From Pseudomonas tremae (lineage in GTDB: Bacteria > Pseudomonadota > Gammaproteobacteria > Pseudomonadales > Pseudomonadaceae): DNA of 64,000 nt. Where the stretch lies: assembly GCF_001401155.1 (NCBI RefSeq), contig NZ_LJRO01000048.1, positions 124,001-188,000 of the forward strand, given 5' to 3'. This document shows positions 35,544 to 44,522 of this stretch, one piece after another. Position 1 is the first letter of the stretch. Each line of letters starts with the position of its first letter. The notes beneath the pieces were generated by a model. That model saw only the letters and a list, made by a program, of their open reading frames with translations. It was not told where the DNA came from and searched no databases. The position numbers and the translations under genes are program-made.

Positions 35544-36063
35544 GTTGAGGTGCTCCTGATAATCAGTAATTCAAGTAAAGAATCGTCATAAGTTGTCATG
35601 GTCAAGTAATATAAAGCCCGGTTCGGGCGGAGCGATAAGTACCTTAAATAACCAAGTCATGGCAAACATTACAATTGGAGGGAAAGTTTCACTTGAAACT
35701 TGAGTGGTTGATCAAATGCCTCATTGAGGTGAGCTAATGTTCTTTGCGGGCACTTGTCAATATACGAAAGATGTTTAACGACTTTTTACTTGAAAAACGG
35801 ACACTTCCTACACGCGGTATTTGGAAGTGTTTACCCACTGGCAAACAACTGTCCTACCACAAAGTATCAGTTATGCATGCACACGAAAGATGCCGTTACG
35901 ACCGGGAGGGATGGGCTGTAAACAGGTCATCGTCGTTGATCACAGGGGCGCGCATCAGGCGCGGAGGCTGACGCTTTCAGGTTTTATTATTTCGATGAAT
36001 TTTCGGAAAATAAGGCGGGAATTCAGCAAGGATCCTGAACGATTAAACCTTTCTGAAATGTAA
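35544..36063. other. Gene-free AT-rich region
   Basis: About 520 bases without a supportable gene. Small open frames exist but lack ribosome sites and the codon habits of the neighbours. An inverted repeat ACACTTCC/GGAAGTGT lies near 35802-35830. Nothing else was recognised; it may be decayed accessory DNA linked to the hypothetical gene next to it. Confidence 0.4.
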
Positions 36064-36093
36064 GAAAAAAGCAGCGCCGGGACGGACGCTGCT
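36064..36093 (-). terminator. Rho-independent terminator of the cystine transporter operon
   Basis: On the minus strand a stem AGCAGCG/CGCTGCT with a ten-base loop is followed by a run of six or seven U. It lies about 25 bases beyond the stop of the ATPase gene, the last gene of the operon. Confidence 0.75.
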
Positions 36094-36117
36094 TTCGGAG
36101 GGTGTGTAGCGGCTTTA

Positions 36118-36861
36118 TCAGGATCGCGTGCGCTCAAGAAACTGCCTGGTGCGTTCTTCCCTGGGGTTCGCAAACAGCGCCTTGGCTTCGCCCTGTTCGA
36201 CGATTACACCCTTGTCGATGAAGATCACCCGATTGGCGACATCCCTCGCGAAGCTCATTTCATGAGTGACGATCACCATCGTGCGGTTCTCTTCGGCCAG
36301 GGCGCGGATGGTGGTCAGCACCTCGCCGACCAGCTCAGGGTCCAGCGCCGAAGTCGGTTCGTCGAACAGAATGACCTGCGGCTCCATCGCCAGCGCTCTG
36401 GCGATCGCCACACGTTGCTGCTGCCCGCCCGAGAGTCTGCGCGGGTAAGCATCTTCCTTGCCGGTCAGGCCGACCTTGGCCAGCAATTGGCGACCCAGTG
36501 CTTCTGCCGTCGCCAGAGGGATCTTCTTGACCACCACCGGGCCTTCGATGACGTTCTCCAGCGCAGTGCGATGCGGAAACAGGTTGAAGTTCTGAAACAC
36601 GAACCCGACCTGCTGGCGCAGTTGACGGATCAACCCTTGCTGCTGGCCAACCGAACGCGCGCCATCGATTTCGATGTCGCCGACCTTGATCCTGCCGGCA
36701 GTAGGCGTTTCCAGAAGATTCAGGCAGCGCAACAGTGTGGTCTTGCCCGAGCCGCTGGGACCGATGATCGCCACGACCTCGCCTGCTTCGATGCGCAGAT
36801 CGATGCCCTTGAGGACTTGGTTACCGTTGAATTCCTTGGTGAGTTTTTCAACCACGATCAT
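36118..36861 (-). CDS. tcyN: Cystine/amino-acid ABC transporter ATPase
   Basis: The 247-residue ATPase has Walker A GPSGSGKTT, signature LSGGQQQRVAIARAL, Walker B VILFDEPTSALDPE and the switch His in VTHEMSFAR, the pattern of polar-amino-acid importers. It starts three bases after the permease stop. With the permease and the FliY-like binding protein, and a D-cysteine desulfhydrase gene upstream, it matches the tcyJLN/dcyD set of enteric bacteria, which imports L-cystine and D-cysteine-type compounds. A terminator follows. Confidence 0.86.
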   Translation of the reverse strand: MIVVEKLTKEFNGNQVLKGIDLRIEAGEVVAIIGPSGSGKTTLLRCLNLLETPTAGRIKVGDIEIDGARSVGQQQGLIRQLRQQVGFVFQNFNLFPHRTALENVIEGPVVVKKIPLATAEALGRQLLAKVGLTGKEDAYPRRLSGGQQQRVAIARALAMEPQVILFDEPTSALDPELVGEVLTTIRALAEENRTMVIVTHEMSFARDVANRVIFIDKGVIVEQGEAKALFANPREERTRQFLERTRS

Positions 36862-36864
36862 GCG

Positions 36865-37533
36865 TCAGGACTCCAGATCATGCCGGTTGACCCTCGCTTC
36901 CAGCCTGTTTTGCAGGTACGAAAGCGCAGTGGCAAGGATCCAGTAGATCAGTGCTGCGGCCAGGTACATGGTGAAAATTTCGAAGGTACGTGCGGTGATC
37001 AACTGAGCCTGGCGGAACAGCTCGGGCACCTGAATAGTGGCCGCCAGAGCCGTGTCCTTGACCAGCGATATAAAGCTGTTGCCCAGTGGTGGCAAAGCGG
37101 TACGTGCTGCTTGCGGCAGAATTGCCCGGCGCAGGGTTTGCCAGCGGGTCATGCCGATACTCGCTGCGGCTTCCCACTGGCCGCGCTCTATGGAGCCTAT
37201 GGCCGAGCGGAGAATTTCGCAGGCGTAGGCGGCCATGTTCAGCGAAAAGCCGATCAGCGCTGCGGTCAACGGGTCAAGCTCGATGCCCAACTCCGGCAAG
37301 CCGTAGTAGATCAGGAACAACTGCACCAGCAACGGCGTGCCGCGAAAGAACGATACGTAGATGCGCGCCAGCCAGTTCACCGGCTTGAAACGCGACAGGC
37401 GCATCAGCGCCAGGCCGAAGCCCAGCACTAACCCGAAGAACATACCGCCCAGGCTGAGGAATACTGTGTAGTACGCTCCCTTCAGCAGGAAGGGCGCGGA
37501 GTCCAGCGCGAGCTGAAGGCTCTCTTCGATCAT
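36865..37533 (-). CDS. tcyL: Cystine/amino-acid ABC transporter permease
   Basis: The 222-residue inner-membrane protein has the HisM/GlnP-type layout of about five helices. FLKGAYYTVFLSLGGMFFG forms the first. The contact loop IERGQWEAAASIGMTRWQTLRRAILPQA is the standard EAA region of polar-amino-acid permeases. Its ATG overlaps the binding-protein stop by four bases. It should form the channel of the importer together with the ATPase three bases downstream. Confidence 0.88.
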   Translation of the reverse strand: MIEESLQLALDSAPFLLKGAYYTVFLSLGGMFFGLVLGFGLALMRLSRFKPVNWLARIYVSFFRGTPLLVQLFLIYYGLPELGIELDPLTAALIGFSLNMAAYACEILRSAIGSIERGQWEAAASIGMTRWQTLRRAILPQAARTALPPLGNSFISLVKDTALAATIQVPELFRQAQLITARTFEIFTMYLAAALIYWILATALSYLQNRLEARVNRHDLES

Positions 37534-38327
37534 TGTGTGACGTCAGCGTTGAAATACTTTTTCGACAGTTTTTCCAGTGTGCCGTCGGCACGCAGTTTGT
37601 CGATCGCCTTGTCGATTGCAGCCTGCAGCTCAGGCTCGCCTTTGCGCATGGCAATACCGGATTCCTGACGGGAAAAGGCAACGCCGGCAGGCACGAGTTT
37701 GTTTTTGGTCTTGGTTGCCATTTCTAGGGCCGCCAGACGGTCAACGAGAATCACGTCGATACGGCCTACGCTCAGGTCCTGAATTTTTGTTGGGTCATCA
37801 TCGTAAGTCCTGACGATGGCGCCCGGCACGTTCTCCTTGAGCCACTGCTCGTAGTTGGTGCCCAGGCCTACGCCGACCTTTTTGCCCTTCAGGTCGTCAG
37901 CGGACTTGATGGCGTCTGCATTCTTCTTCAGAACCAGCGCCTGAATGCCGGAAATGGTGTAAGGCTCGGAGAAATCGTACTTTTTCTTGCGCTCGTCGGA
38001 GATGGTGACCTGGTTGATCACCACGTCCAGACGCTTGGAGTCCAGTGCAGCGAGAATGCCATCCCATTTGGACGGCTGGATCTTGGCCTTCACGCCTAAT
38101 TCCTTGGCCAGCGCTTCGGAAAACTCTACTTCGAAGCCAGTGAGTTTGCCGTTTTCATCTACGAAGCTGAACGGCGGATAAGTGCCTTCAAGGCCCACAT
38201 TCAGAGTGCCGCTATCCTTGATTTTCTGCAGTTGCTCGCCAGCCATGGCTTGCCCGGCGATACCGGTACCAAGCATCAGGCCCAGTGCGGAGAAAAGAAA
38301 CGTACGACGAATAGCGGAAATGTTCAT
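37530..38327 (-). CDS. tcyJ: Cystine-binding periplasmic protein (FliY-like)
   Basis: The 265-residue protein has a signal peptide (cut after AMA, near residue 29) and the SBP_bac_3 fold: LNVGLEGTYPPFSFVDENGKLTGFEVE at the start of the mature part, LDVVINQVTISDERKKKYDFSEPY in the middle, and GVAFSRQESGIAMRKG late. These are hallmarks of the FliY cystine-binding group. It leads the tcyJ-tcyL-tcyN run; dcyD lies 193 bases upstream on the same strand and may share regulation by sulfur status. Confidence 0.88.
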   Translation of the reverse strand: MNISAIRRTFLFSALGLMLGTGIAGQAMAGEQLQKIKDSGTLNVGLEGTYPPFSFVDENGKLTGFEVEFSEALAKELGVKAKIQPSKWDGILAALDSKRLDVVINQVTISDERKKKYDFSEPYTISGIQALVLKKNADAIKSADDLKGKKVGVGLGTNYEQWLKENVPGAIVRTYDDDPTKIQDLSVGRIDVILVDRLAALEMATKTKNKLVPAGVAFSRQESGIAMRKGEPELQAAIDKAIDKLRADGTLEKLSKKYFNADVTQ

Positions 38328-38520
38328 GCGAGCCCCTTGTTGATACGAAAGTGTCTGGCTATTTTCTGACCCGACTGAAGCGACTTGGTGCTGAGGGTTT
38401 GGTTTTTTTTCAAGCAGTTACGTCACACCGATGTTCCGGGCGCGACTATATAGCCATCTTCTTATGAATAAAAATAACTAAAAATGCACAGTCCGCCAAA
38501 AAACGGAATAAAGACCTCGG

Positions 38521-39519
38521 TCAATTGCTGAAGGCATCAGGGTAGGCAAACAACGCGGGTGCGCCTCCGGTGTGCAGGAATATCAGCGGGCCGTCATTGA
38601 AACGCTGCCGCCCTATGCCGTCCAGCATGCCGGACATCGCCTTGCCGGTGTAGACCGGGTCAAGCAAGACACCCTCATGGCTGGCCACCAGTTTGATCGC
38701 AGACAGCGTGCCTGCGTTCGGTTCGCCGTAACGGGGGGCGAAATACTCGTCCCACAGCTCGACCTTGAATGTTTCCGGCAGCGCGATGCCGAGCAATTCG
38801 GCGGTGCGTTCGGCCAGGCTCTGTACCTTGGGCAACTGGTCCTCTTCACTGCGCGACACGGTGACGCCGATGACCGGCAATTGCGGCAGTTCATGGGCCA
38901 GCGCCAGCGCCAGACCGCTGTGTGTACCCGCGCTGCCGGAGGCCAGCACAACTGCAGCGAACTCAATGCCGGTCTGCTTGATCTGCTCGGCCAGCTCCAA
39001 ACCGGCGCGCACGTAGCCCAAAGTGCCTATCGGACTAGAGCCGCCGATGGGGACCAGATAGGGATTTTTGCCACTGGAGCGCAGGCGTGCAGCCAGTGCG
39101 TGCAGCTGTTCATCCGCGTTATCGAGGTTTTCGACCAGCTCTACCCGAGCATCGAACAGCTCCAGCAGCAGGCGGTTGCCGTTGCTCAGGTAGTTGGGGT
39201 CTTCGCTGCCGATGGGGTTTTCCAGCAGGGCTACGCAGCCCATGCCCAGCCGCGCTGCCAGCGCTGCGGTCTGACGCACATGGTTGGACTGGATCGCACC
39301 GGCGGTGATCAGCGTATCGGCGCCCTGTGCCAGCGCATCGGCAGCCAGGTATTCGAGCTTGCGAGCCTTGTTGCCGCCCAGTGCCAGGGTCGTGGTGTCA
39401 TCACGTTTGATGTAGATATCGCGGTCTGCCCAGGCGGACAGGCGTTCGAGCTTCTCCAGAGCCGTCGGCGCACTGATCAGGTCGAGACGATTGAAGCGGG
39501 CGAGCTGATGTTTGATCAT
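38521..39519 (-). CDS. dcyD: D-cysteine desulfhydrase
   Basis: The 332-residue PLP enzyme turns D-cysteine into pyruvate, H2S and ammonia. The PLP lysine is Lys51 in [12 protein letters not shown], preceded by [25 protein letters not shown] and [14 protein letters not shown] line the active site, as in the ACC deaminase/DcyD family. Genes for cystine uptake follow on the same strand. The close relative 1-aminocyclopropane-1-carboxylate deaminase shares the fold, and the two are often confused; the cystine-transport context favours DcyD. Confidence 0.86.
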   Translation of the reverse strand: MIKHQLARFNRLDLISAPTALEKLERLSAWADRDIYIKRDDTTTLALGGNKARKLEYLAADALAQGADTLITAGAIQSNHVRQTAALAARLGMGCVALLENPIGSEDPNYLSNGNRLLLELFDARVELVENLDNADEQLHALAARLRSSGKNPYLVPIGGSSPIGTLGYVRAGLELAEQIKQTGIEFAAVVLASGSAGTHSGLALALAHELPQLPVIGVTVSRSEEDQLPKVQSLAERTAELLGIALPETFKVELWDEYFAPRYGEPNAGTLSAIKLVASHEGVLLDPVYTGKAMSGMLDGIGRQRFNDGPLIFLHTGGAPALFAYPDAFSN

Positions 39520-39717
39520 GGTGATAGATAAGCCGTGTAAAGAGTCACCGGACTATAGGCAGACGTTTCCTACACGGCAACTTCTCTGTGTTTATCATCT
39601 GGTCAGCCTGTTCCTGTGGAAATTGTTGTTCTTTGCGTTCGAATGTTTGCCGTAGAGTGAAGGCATCAGCGGCCGTCACTGTCGGTCGACACCCTAATGT
39701 GTCAAGGAGAGATCAGC

Positions 39718-40671
39718 GTGAGTGATATTCCAGAAGCCTCCGCCGACGGCCGTTCCAGCCATTGGCAGTTGCAACGGATCGTCAGCCAGTTGCGCGGTGC
39801 GCGGGAAGACTGGCGGGCGCGCAACAGGCGAGTGAGCGGCGAGCACGGCGGGCGTGAGCTGCCTTCTCGTGCGGCCATGGGCGACATTCTCGAGGCGTTG
39901 AGTGGCGCACTGTTTCCGATGCGGCTTGGGCCGGTAGACCTGCGCGAAGAGAGCGAGGACTTCTATGTTGGCCACACGCTGGACGTGGCACTCAATGCGC
40001 TGCTGGCTCAGGCCCGGCTGGAATTGCGCTATGTGGCCCATCAACAGGGTGGCGACCTAAAGAACATCAATGCTCATGCGCTCAGGTTGATTCAGGATTT
40101 CGCCACGGCACTGCCGGGCATCCGCCTGTTACTGGACACTGACGTGCTGGCCGCCTACCACGGCGACCCGGCGGCGCGCAGTGTGGATGAAGTTCTGCTG
40201 TGCTATCCGGGCGTCCTTGCTGTGATTCATCATCGCCTGGCTCACCACCTGTACCGGGCTGGCCTGCCGCTGCTGGCGCGCATCAGCTCGGAAATCGCCC
40301 ATTCGGCGACCGGTATCGATATTCACCCCGGCGCGCAGATCGGCCCGAGCTTCTTCATTGATCACGGGACGGGTGTGGTCATTGGCGAAACCGCCATTAT
40401 CGGTGAGCGAGTGCGGATATATCAGGCCGTGACGCTGGGCGCCAAGCGTTTCCCTGCGGACGAGGACGGTCAGTTGCAGAAAGGCCACGCACGGCACCCG
40501 ATCGTCGAAGATGACGTGGTGATTTACGCCGGGGCGACCATTCTGGGGCGCATCACGATTGGCAAAGGCTCGACCATCGGCGGCAATGTCTGGCTGACCC
40601 GCAGCGTGCCGGCAGACTGCAACCTGACTCAGGCCAACCTGCTGCAACAGGACGACTGCTCGAAAAAGTGA
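39718..40671 (+). CDS. epsC: Serine O-acetyltransferase (EpsC/SrpH type)
   Basis: The 317-residue enzyme makes O-acetylserine from serine and acetyl-CoA, the entry step of cysteine synthesis. The C-terminal half is a left-handed beta-helix of hexapeptide repeats (IDIHPGAQIGPSFFIDHGTG, VVIGETAIIGERV, VIYAGATILGRI). The N-terminal half is the helical SATase domain, longer than in CysE. The GTG at 39718 is chosen because AAGGAG lies eight bases before it; an ATG 21 bases upstream has no ribosome site. It stands divergent from dcyD and so completes a cysteine import, breakdown and synthesis neighbourhood. Confidence 0.87.
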   Translation: MSDIPEASADGRSSHWQLQRIVSQLRGAREDWRARNRRVSGEHGGRELPSRAAMGDILEALSGALFPMRLGPVDLREESEDFYVGHTLDVALNALLAQARLELRYVAHQQGGDLKNINAHALRLIQDFATALPGIRLLLDTDVLAAYHGDPAARSVDEVLLCYPGVLAVIHHRLAHHLYRAGLPLLARISSEIAHSATGIDIHPGAQIGPSFFIDHGTGVVIGETAIIGERVRIYQAVTLGAKRFPADEDGQLQKGHARHPIVEDDVVIYAGATILGRITIGKGSTIGGNVWLTRSVPADCNLTQANLLQQDDCSKK

Positions 40672-40685
40672 TGCCTGCGTGAAGC

Positions 40686-41393
40686 TCAGATGACTTTCAC
40701 CGCCCGCCCGATGAACTGAATCGGGCCGGTGGGTTTGCCGATAGGCGAGCCGGAGGATGTTTCCAGCGTCAGCTCGAACAACTGATTGGGCTGCAGCGGC
40801 GGCAGTTTATCCAGCGCAATGTTCAGGCTTTGCCCCGGTTTTACCAGCCCCAGAGAAACCGGGCCTTGCCAGTCGTCGCCTTTGGTCCAGAACTCCAGTG
40901 CCTTGTCAGCCGGAACCTCTACCACGCCCAGCGGAATAAGCTGGATTTCCTGCGAATTACTGGCCTGCACTACCCAGCCGGGCGACCTGTCCTGCGGCCC
41001 GACCAGAACAACAAGGTAGGAAGTCTGCGCCGGGGCGCGGGTCAGCAGGGTCATGCCTAATACCAGCGATGCCGCCAGCCCGGCCCCAGCCAGCCCGCGC
41101 CAGACCGACAGGTTGTCCCACCAGCGCACGCGCGGTCTTGGCGAAACACTGGCGGGCGCGGTGATCTCCAGCAGGTTGCGTTCGATTCGGTGCCACAGAC
41201 CGGGCGATGGCGTAACGGGCTCGGCCAGTTCCGTCAGGGGCAACAAGCGTTGCTCCCAGGCATCGATGGCCGCTTGCAGGTCTGGCTCGCGGGACAGGCG
41301 ACGCTGCACGTCGAGCCGATCCTGCGCCGACAGGGTGCCGAGCACGTACTCGCCAGCCAAGTCATGAATGTTGTCGTCTAAAGGCCGGGTCAT
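40686..41393 (-). CDS. RskA-type anti-sigma factor
   Basis: The 235-residue protein has an N-terminal cytoplasmic zinc-less anti-sigma part (DDNIHDLAGEYVLGTLSA, EPDLQAAIDAWEQRLLPL), one membrane helix near 95-115 (GLAGAGLAASLVLGMTLL) and a C-terminal extracytoplasmic anti-sigma-K domain ending in the usual GPIQFIGRA. It starts at the ATG at 41393, whose ATGA overlaps the sigma-factor stop; an open extension of 53 codons upstream only repeats sigma-gene DNA in another frame. It should hold its partner sigma factor at the membrane until released. Confidence 0.88.
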   Translation of the reverse strand: MTRPLDDNIHDLAGEYVLGTLSAQDRLDVQRRLSREPDLQAAIDAWEQRLLPLTELAEPVTPSPGLWHRIERNLLEITAPASVSPRPRVRWWDNLSVWRGLAGAGLAASLVLGMTLLTRAPAQTSYLVVLVGPQDRSPGWVVQASNSQEIQLIPLGVVEVPADKALEFWTKGDDWQGPVSLGLVKPGQSLNIALDKLPPLQPNQLFELTLETSSGSPIGKPTGPIQFIGRAVKVI

Positions 41394-41956
41394 CCCATGC
41401 ACTCCCGCAAAGCCGTCAGGCTGCGCTTGATCCAGGCTTTGACCGTACCCAATGGCGCGCCGATTTTCTGCGCGATTTCCTGATGCGAATAGCCGTCTAC
41501 GTAAGCATGAAAAACACAGTTTCGTCTTACCGGCTCCAATTGCTCCATGCATGAAGTAATCCGTCCTGGATTGACCCGCCAGTCAAAAGCATCCCCGGCT
41601 TCCTGCCAGCCTTCCAGGGTCGCCTGTTCATGATGATCTTCGCTGCCGTCTTCCTCGATACGTACCTCGCGGGCGGTGTTGCGCAACGTATTGAGTGCCA
41701 GATGCCGGGTCACGCTGAATATCCAGCCACGCGCCGAGCCACGGGAAGCATCGAAACTGGCAGCGCGGGTCCAGATTTTCAGAAAGGCGTCGTGCACGAT
41801 GTCCTCGGCCAGAGCGCTGTCACGTACCAGCCGCTGGACGACGCCGAGCAATCGGGCGCTTTCCTGTTGATAGAGACGCTGCAAGGCCTGTTTCTCACCG
41901 CGAGCGCAGGCCTGCAACGTGGCTTCGTAATCAAAGAGAGATTCGTGCGAGGACAA
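41390..41956 (-). CDS. ECF RNA polymerase sigma factor
   Basis: The 188-residue protein has sigma region 2 (DIVHDAFLKIWTRAASFD, about 53-70, after LAE) and region 4 with its helix-turn-helix (YSHQEIAQKIGAPLGTVKAW, about 156-175). It is of the SigK-like group that pairs with RskA anti-sigma factors, and its stop overlaps that gene's start. Its target promoters are unknown; the secreted DUF3455 protein gene about 100 bases downstream of the sigma start region, on the same strand, is a reasonable candidate. Confidence 0.9.
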   Translation of the reverse strand: MSSHESLFDYEATLQACARGEKQALQRLYQQESARLLGVVQRLVRDSALAEDIVHDAFLKIWTRAASFDASRGSARGWIFSVTRHLALNTLRNTAREVRIEEDGSEDHHEQATLEGWQEAGDAFDWRVNPGRITSCMEQLEPVRRNCVFHAYVDGYSHQEIAQKIGAPLGTVKAWIKRSLTALRECMG

Positions 41957-42060
41957 GATGATCCGCCATCAATGGAAGACTACTGCCTCGTTGACATCAC
42001 GAGGCTCCCGCGCAGCAGCATAGCTCAACCTCTGCGCGGTCACCCGGCTAATGGCCGCGA

Positions 42061-42594
42061 TCAGCTCGCGGTCCAGAACAGGTAGTCGGCTTGATACTTG
42101 ACCACTTCCTTCGCACCCTTGTTGCTCTCGGCGCAGGCTTTGGCCGGGGCAACGCCGCCTTTCAGGGCTACACGCTGGATGTAAGTCACGCCAGTCATTG
42201 CGCCTTTGCCTTCAGCCGGGTTGGCCTTGACCAGTTGATACGGCAGGTTGCCAGCGCTGGATGGTGCTACGGCCACCTGGGTGCCGGTCACTTTGGAGCC
42301 GTCTTTGGCTTCCCAGGTGGCAGGCGGGCCGTAGTAAGTACCGACCTGTTTGCCGCTCTTGTCGTTGAGCACTGCTTTGGGGCCGACGAACGCCCACTCC
42401 ATTTCGCTAGGCATGTTGGCTTTGGCGCGGCACTCGTAGGTGATTTCGCCAACACCTGTGGTTTGCATGCCGACTTTGTTGCCAGCCGGCACGCGCACGC
42501 TTTCCGGAAGGTCGGTCTGAGCCAGGGCCACGGATGACAGGCAGGTGAAGGCCAGGGTAGTACCGGCAAGGCAGAGCAAGCGTTTTGCGTTCAT
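42061..42594 (-). CDS. Secreted DUF3455 protein
   Basis: The 177-residue product starts at the ATG at 42594, giving a proper signal peptide cut after VALA; a frame 36 bases longer lacks one. The mature part has the DUF3455 words: VPAGNKVGMQTTGVGEITYECRA, WAFVGPKAVL, GTYYGPPATWEAKDGS, GVTYIQRV and, at the end, YQADYLFW. The function of the family is unknown. Two cysteines (in YECRA and KACAE) may form a disulfide. It lies just upstream of the sigma/anti-sigma pair in transcription order and may be its regulon member. Confidence 0.8.
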   Translation of the reverse strand: MNAKRLLCLAGTTLAFTCLSSVALAQTDLPESVRVPAGNKVGMQTTGVGEITYECRAKANMPSEMEWAFVGPKAVLNDKSGKQVGTYYGPPATWEAKDGSKVTGTQVAVAPSSAGNLPYQLVKANPAEGKGAMTGVTYIQRVALKGGVAPAKACAESNKGAKEVVKYQADYLFWTAS

Positions 42595-42699
42595 GCAGAA
42601 ATCTCCAGATTGTTTAACCGCGCTCAGCAACTCGAAGTGGCTGCTGAATGTACTACCCGCGAGAAATCCATCTGGATGCAGTGATTTGAAAATATTTTT

Positions 42700-43875
42700 T
42701 CAATGCCGGCTGAAACGGCTTCGCAATAGCAGTATTCCGGCAATGGCCGCGAGCCCCGAGCCGATCAGCACGCCGACTTTCACCTCGTCGATCAGGTGCT
42801 GTGAACCAGGGAATGCCAGGTTGCCGATGAACAGGCTCATGGTGAAGCCGATGCCGCACAGGATCGCCACGCCGTACAACTGCACCCAGTTGCTGCCTTC
42901 CGGCAAGGTCGCCAGCCCGGCACGAATCGCCAGTAGTGCGGCAAGGAACACACCGATCTGCTTGCCCGCGAACAGCCCCAGCGCAACACCCAGCGGCACT
43001 GGATCTATAAGGTTTTCAAGGGTGATACCGGCCAGTGACACCCCAGCATTGGCAAAGCCGAATACAGGCACTACCGCAAAGGCCACCCAGTAATGCATTT
43101 TTTCTTCAAGGAACAACAGCGGCGAGCGCGCCTCTTCCTCGGGTTTGCCCATCGGGATGCACAGCGCGAGCGCGACACCGGCCAGCGTGGCATGCACGCC
43201 TGATTGCAGGACAAAAAACCACAGCAATGCGCCGAGCAGCAGATAGGGCAACAGGCGACGGACATGCAGGCGGTTCAGTACGATCAGTACAGCGAGGGTC
43301 GCGAATGCGGCAGCGAGCATCGGCAGGTTCAGGCCGGAGCTGTAAAAGAACGCAATGATGGTCACCGCCCCCAAGTCGTCGAGAATCGCCAGCGCAGCCA
43401 GAAAGACTTTCAGTGATGTGGGCACTCGATTGCCCAGCAGCGAAAGCACACCAAGCGCGAAGGCAATGTCGGTTGCCGCCGGAATGGCCCAGCCGCTGAG
43501 GGTCTGCGGGTTGCCCCAGTTGATCGCGATGTAGATCAGTGCAGGTACCAGCATGCCGCCTGCCGCTGCAAAGCCGGGCAGGGCGCGCTGTCCCCAGGTC
43601 GACAGGCCACCGGCCAGCACTTCGCGCTTGATCTCCAGGCCGACCATCAGGAAGAAAATCGCCATCAGCCCGTCGTTGATCCACAGCTCGACCGACAGGC
43701 CCAGCCAGACGCTGTGCAGCATCGAGAAATAACTGGCGGAAAGCGCTGAGTTGGCAACGATCAGTGCCGCCAGCGCAGCCATCATCAGGACGATGCCGCC
43801 TGCTGATTCAGAAGCCAGAAAGCGGGCAAGAATGGCGATGGCGCGTGGTGTTTCCCGATGTGGAGCCTGAGTCAT
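42700..43875 (-). CDS. nhaA: Na+/H+ antiporter
   Basis: The 391-residue inner-membrane antiporter exchanges Na+ or Li+ for protons and supports salt and alkaline tolerance. It has about twelve helices and the key NhaA sites: Asp135 in [12 protein letters not shown] and the ion-binding pair Asp166-Asp167 in [10 protein letters not shown]. The length is normal for the family, and the charged N-terminus ([11 protein letters not shown]) is cytoplasmic. No nhaR-type regulator gene is next to it. Confidence 0.94.
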   Translation of the reverse strand: MTQAPHRETPRAIAILARFLASESAGGIVLMMAALAALIVANSALSASYFSMLHSVWLGLSVELWINDGLMAIFFLMVGLEIKREVLAGGLSTWGQRALPGFAAAGGMLVPALIYIAINWGNPQTLSGWAIPAATDIAFALGVLSLLGNRVPTSLKVFLAALAILDDLGAVTIIAFFYSSGLNLPMLAAAFATLAVLIVLNRLHVRRLLPYLLLGALLWFFVLQSGVHATLAGVALALCIPMGKPEEEARSPLLFLEEKMHYWVAFAVVPVFGFANAGVSLAGITLENLIDPVPLGVALGLFAGKQIGVFLAALLAIRAGLATLPEGSNWVQLYGVAILCGIGFTMSLFIGNLAFPGSQHLIDEVKVGVLIGSGLAAIAGILLLRSRFSRH

Positions 43876-43925
43876 GGTCGTCCTTGAAACGAGAAGCTGT
43901 TTTTATTGTGGTGGCAGGCGGGCGG

Positions 43926-44522
43926 TTACTGGCCCGTGGCACTGAGCTCGATCAGGCAGCAGCGACTGACGCGAGGAGATTGCAGCTCTATTTCCAGCAA
44001 GCCGCCAGGGTTATCCACAAGCGCACAATCATGTTTGCCGAGGACTTCCCATGGCTGACTGTCGACGCTGATCGCCACTTGCGCGGCCATGCTGAACAGC
44101 ACGAACGTGCTTGCCGAACTGAACAGCCGTTGCGGTTGGCGCACATCGATCCAGTGCAGGCGCGCAGTATACCGGTGTGGCGCATAGATGAGGTTGAAGT
44201 CGCGAATCGGGCCATCCAGCAGGGTGCAGCTGACTTGACTGTCGCCGCTGAAGGCAAACGGGTCGGATGGCAACAGCGCGCGACTGGTCATGCCATCTAC
44301 CGCCAGTGTCATGCCTGCGCCCTGCAAAACGGTAATGATCCGTTGGTAGCCGACGAACACCGAGAAGCCCCCGGAGGTCTCGATGTCGGCAATCGACAGG
44401 CGCCAACCGAAACCGTCCAGATCATGACCTGCATCGCGGGCGATTTCTTCAGTGCTGCCGCCACCGTTCTTCCACGGCATGCGCGGGTAATCGGCAGCGC
44501 GCAGGAGTCGAGTCTGGCTCAT
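43926..44522 (-). CDS. hutD: HutD-family cupin
   Basis: The 198-residue protein is a double cupin of the HutD/Ves family: YPRMPWKNGGGSTEEIARD near the start is the signature, and CALVDNPGGLLEIEL comes late. HutD is thought to limit histidine breakdown, perhaps by sensing formylglutamate. Its ATG overlaps the hutC stop by four bases, so both are made from one message. The hut catabolic genes (hutU, hutH, hutI) are not in the window. Confidence 0.86.
   Translation of the reverse strand: MSQTRLLRAADYPRMPWKNGGGSTEEIARDAGHDLDGFGWRLSIADIETSGGFSVFVGYQRIITVLQGAGMTLAVDGMTSRALLPSDPFAFSGDSQVSCTLLDGPIRDFNLIYAPHRYTARLHWIDVRQPQRLFSSASTFVLFSMAAQVAISVDSQPWEVLGKHDCALVDNPGGLLEIELQSPRVSRCCLIELSATGQ

Noticed and set aside
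35744..36063. Two small plus-strand open frames in the AT-rich desert
   Set aside because: No ribosome sites, no recognisable domain, and codon use unlike nearby genes.
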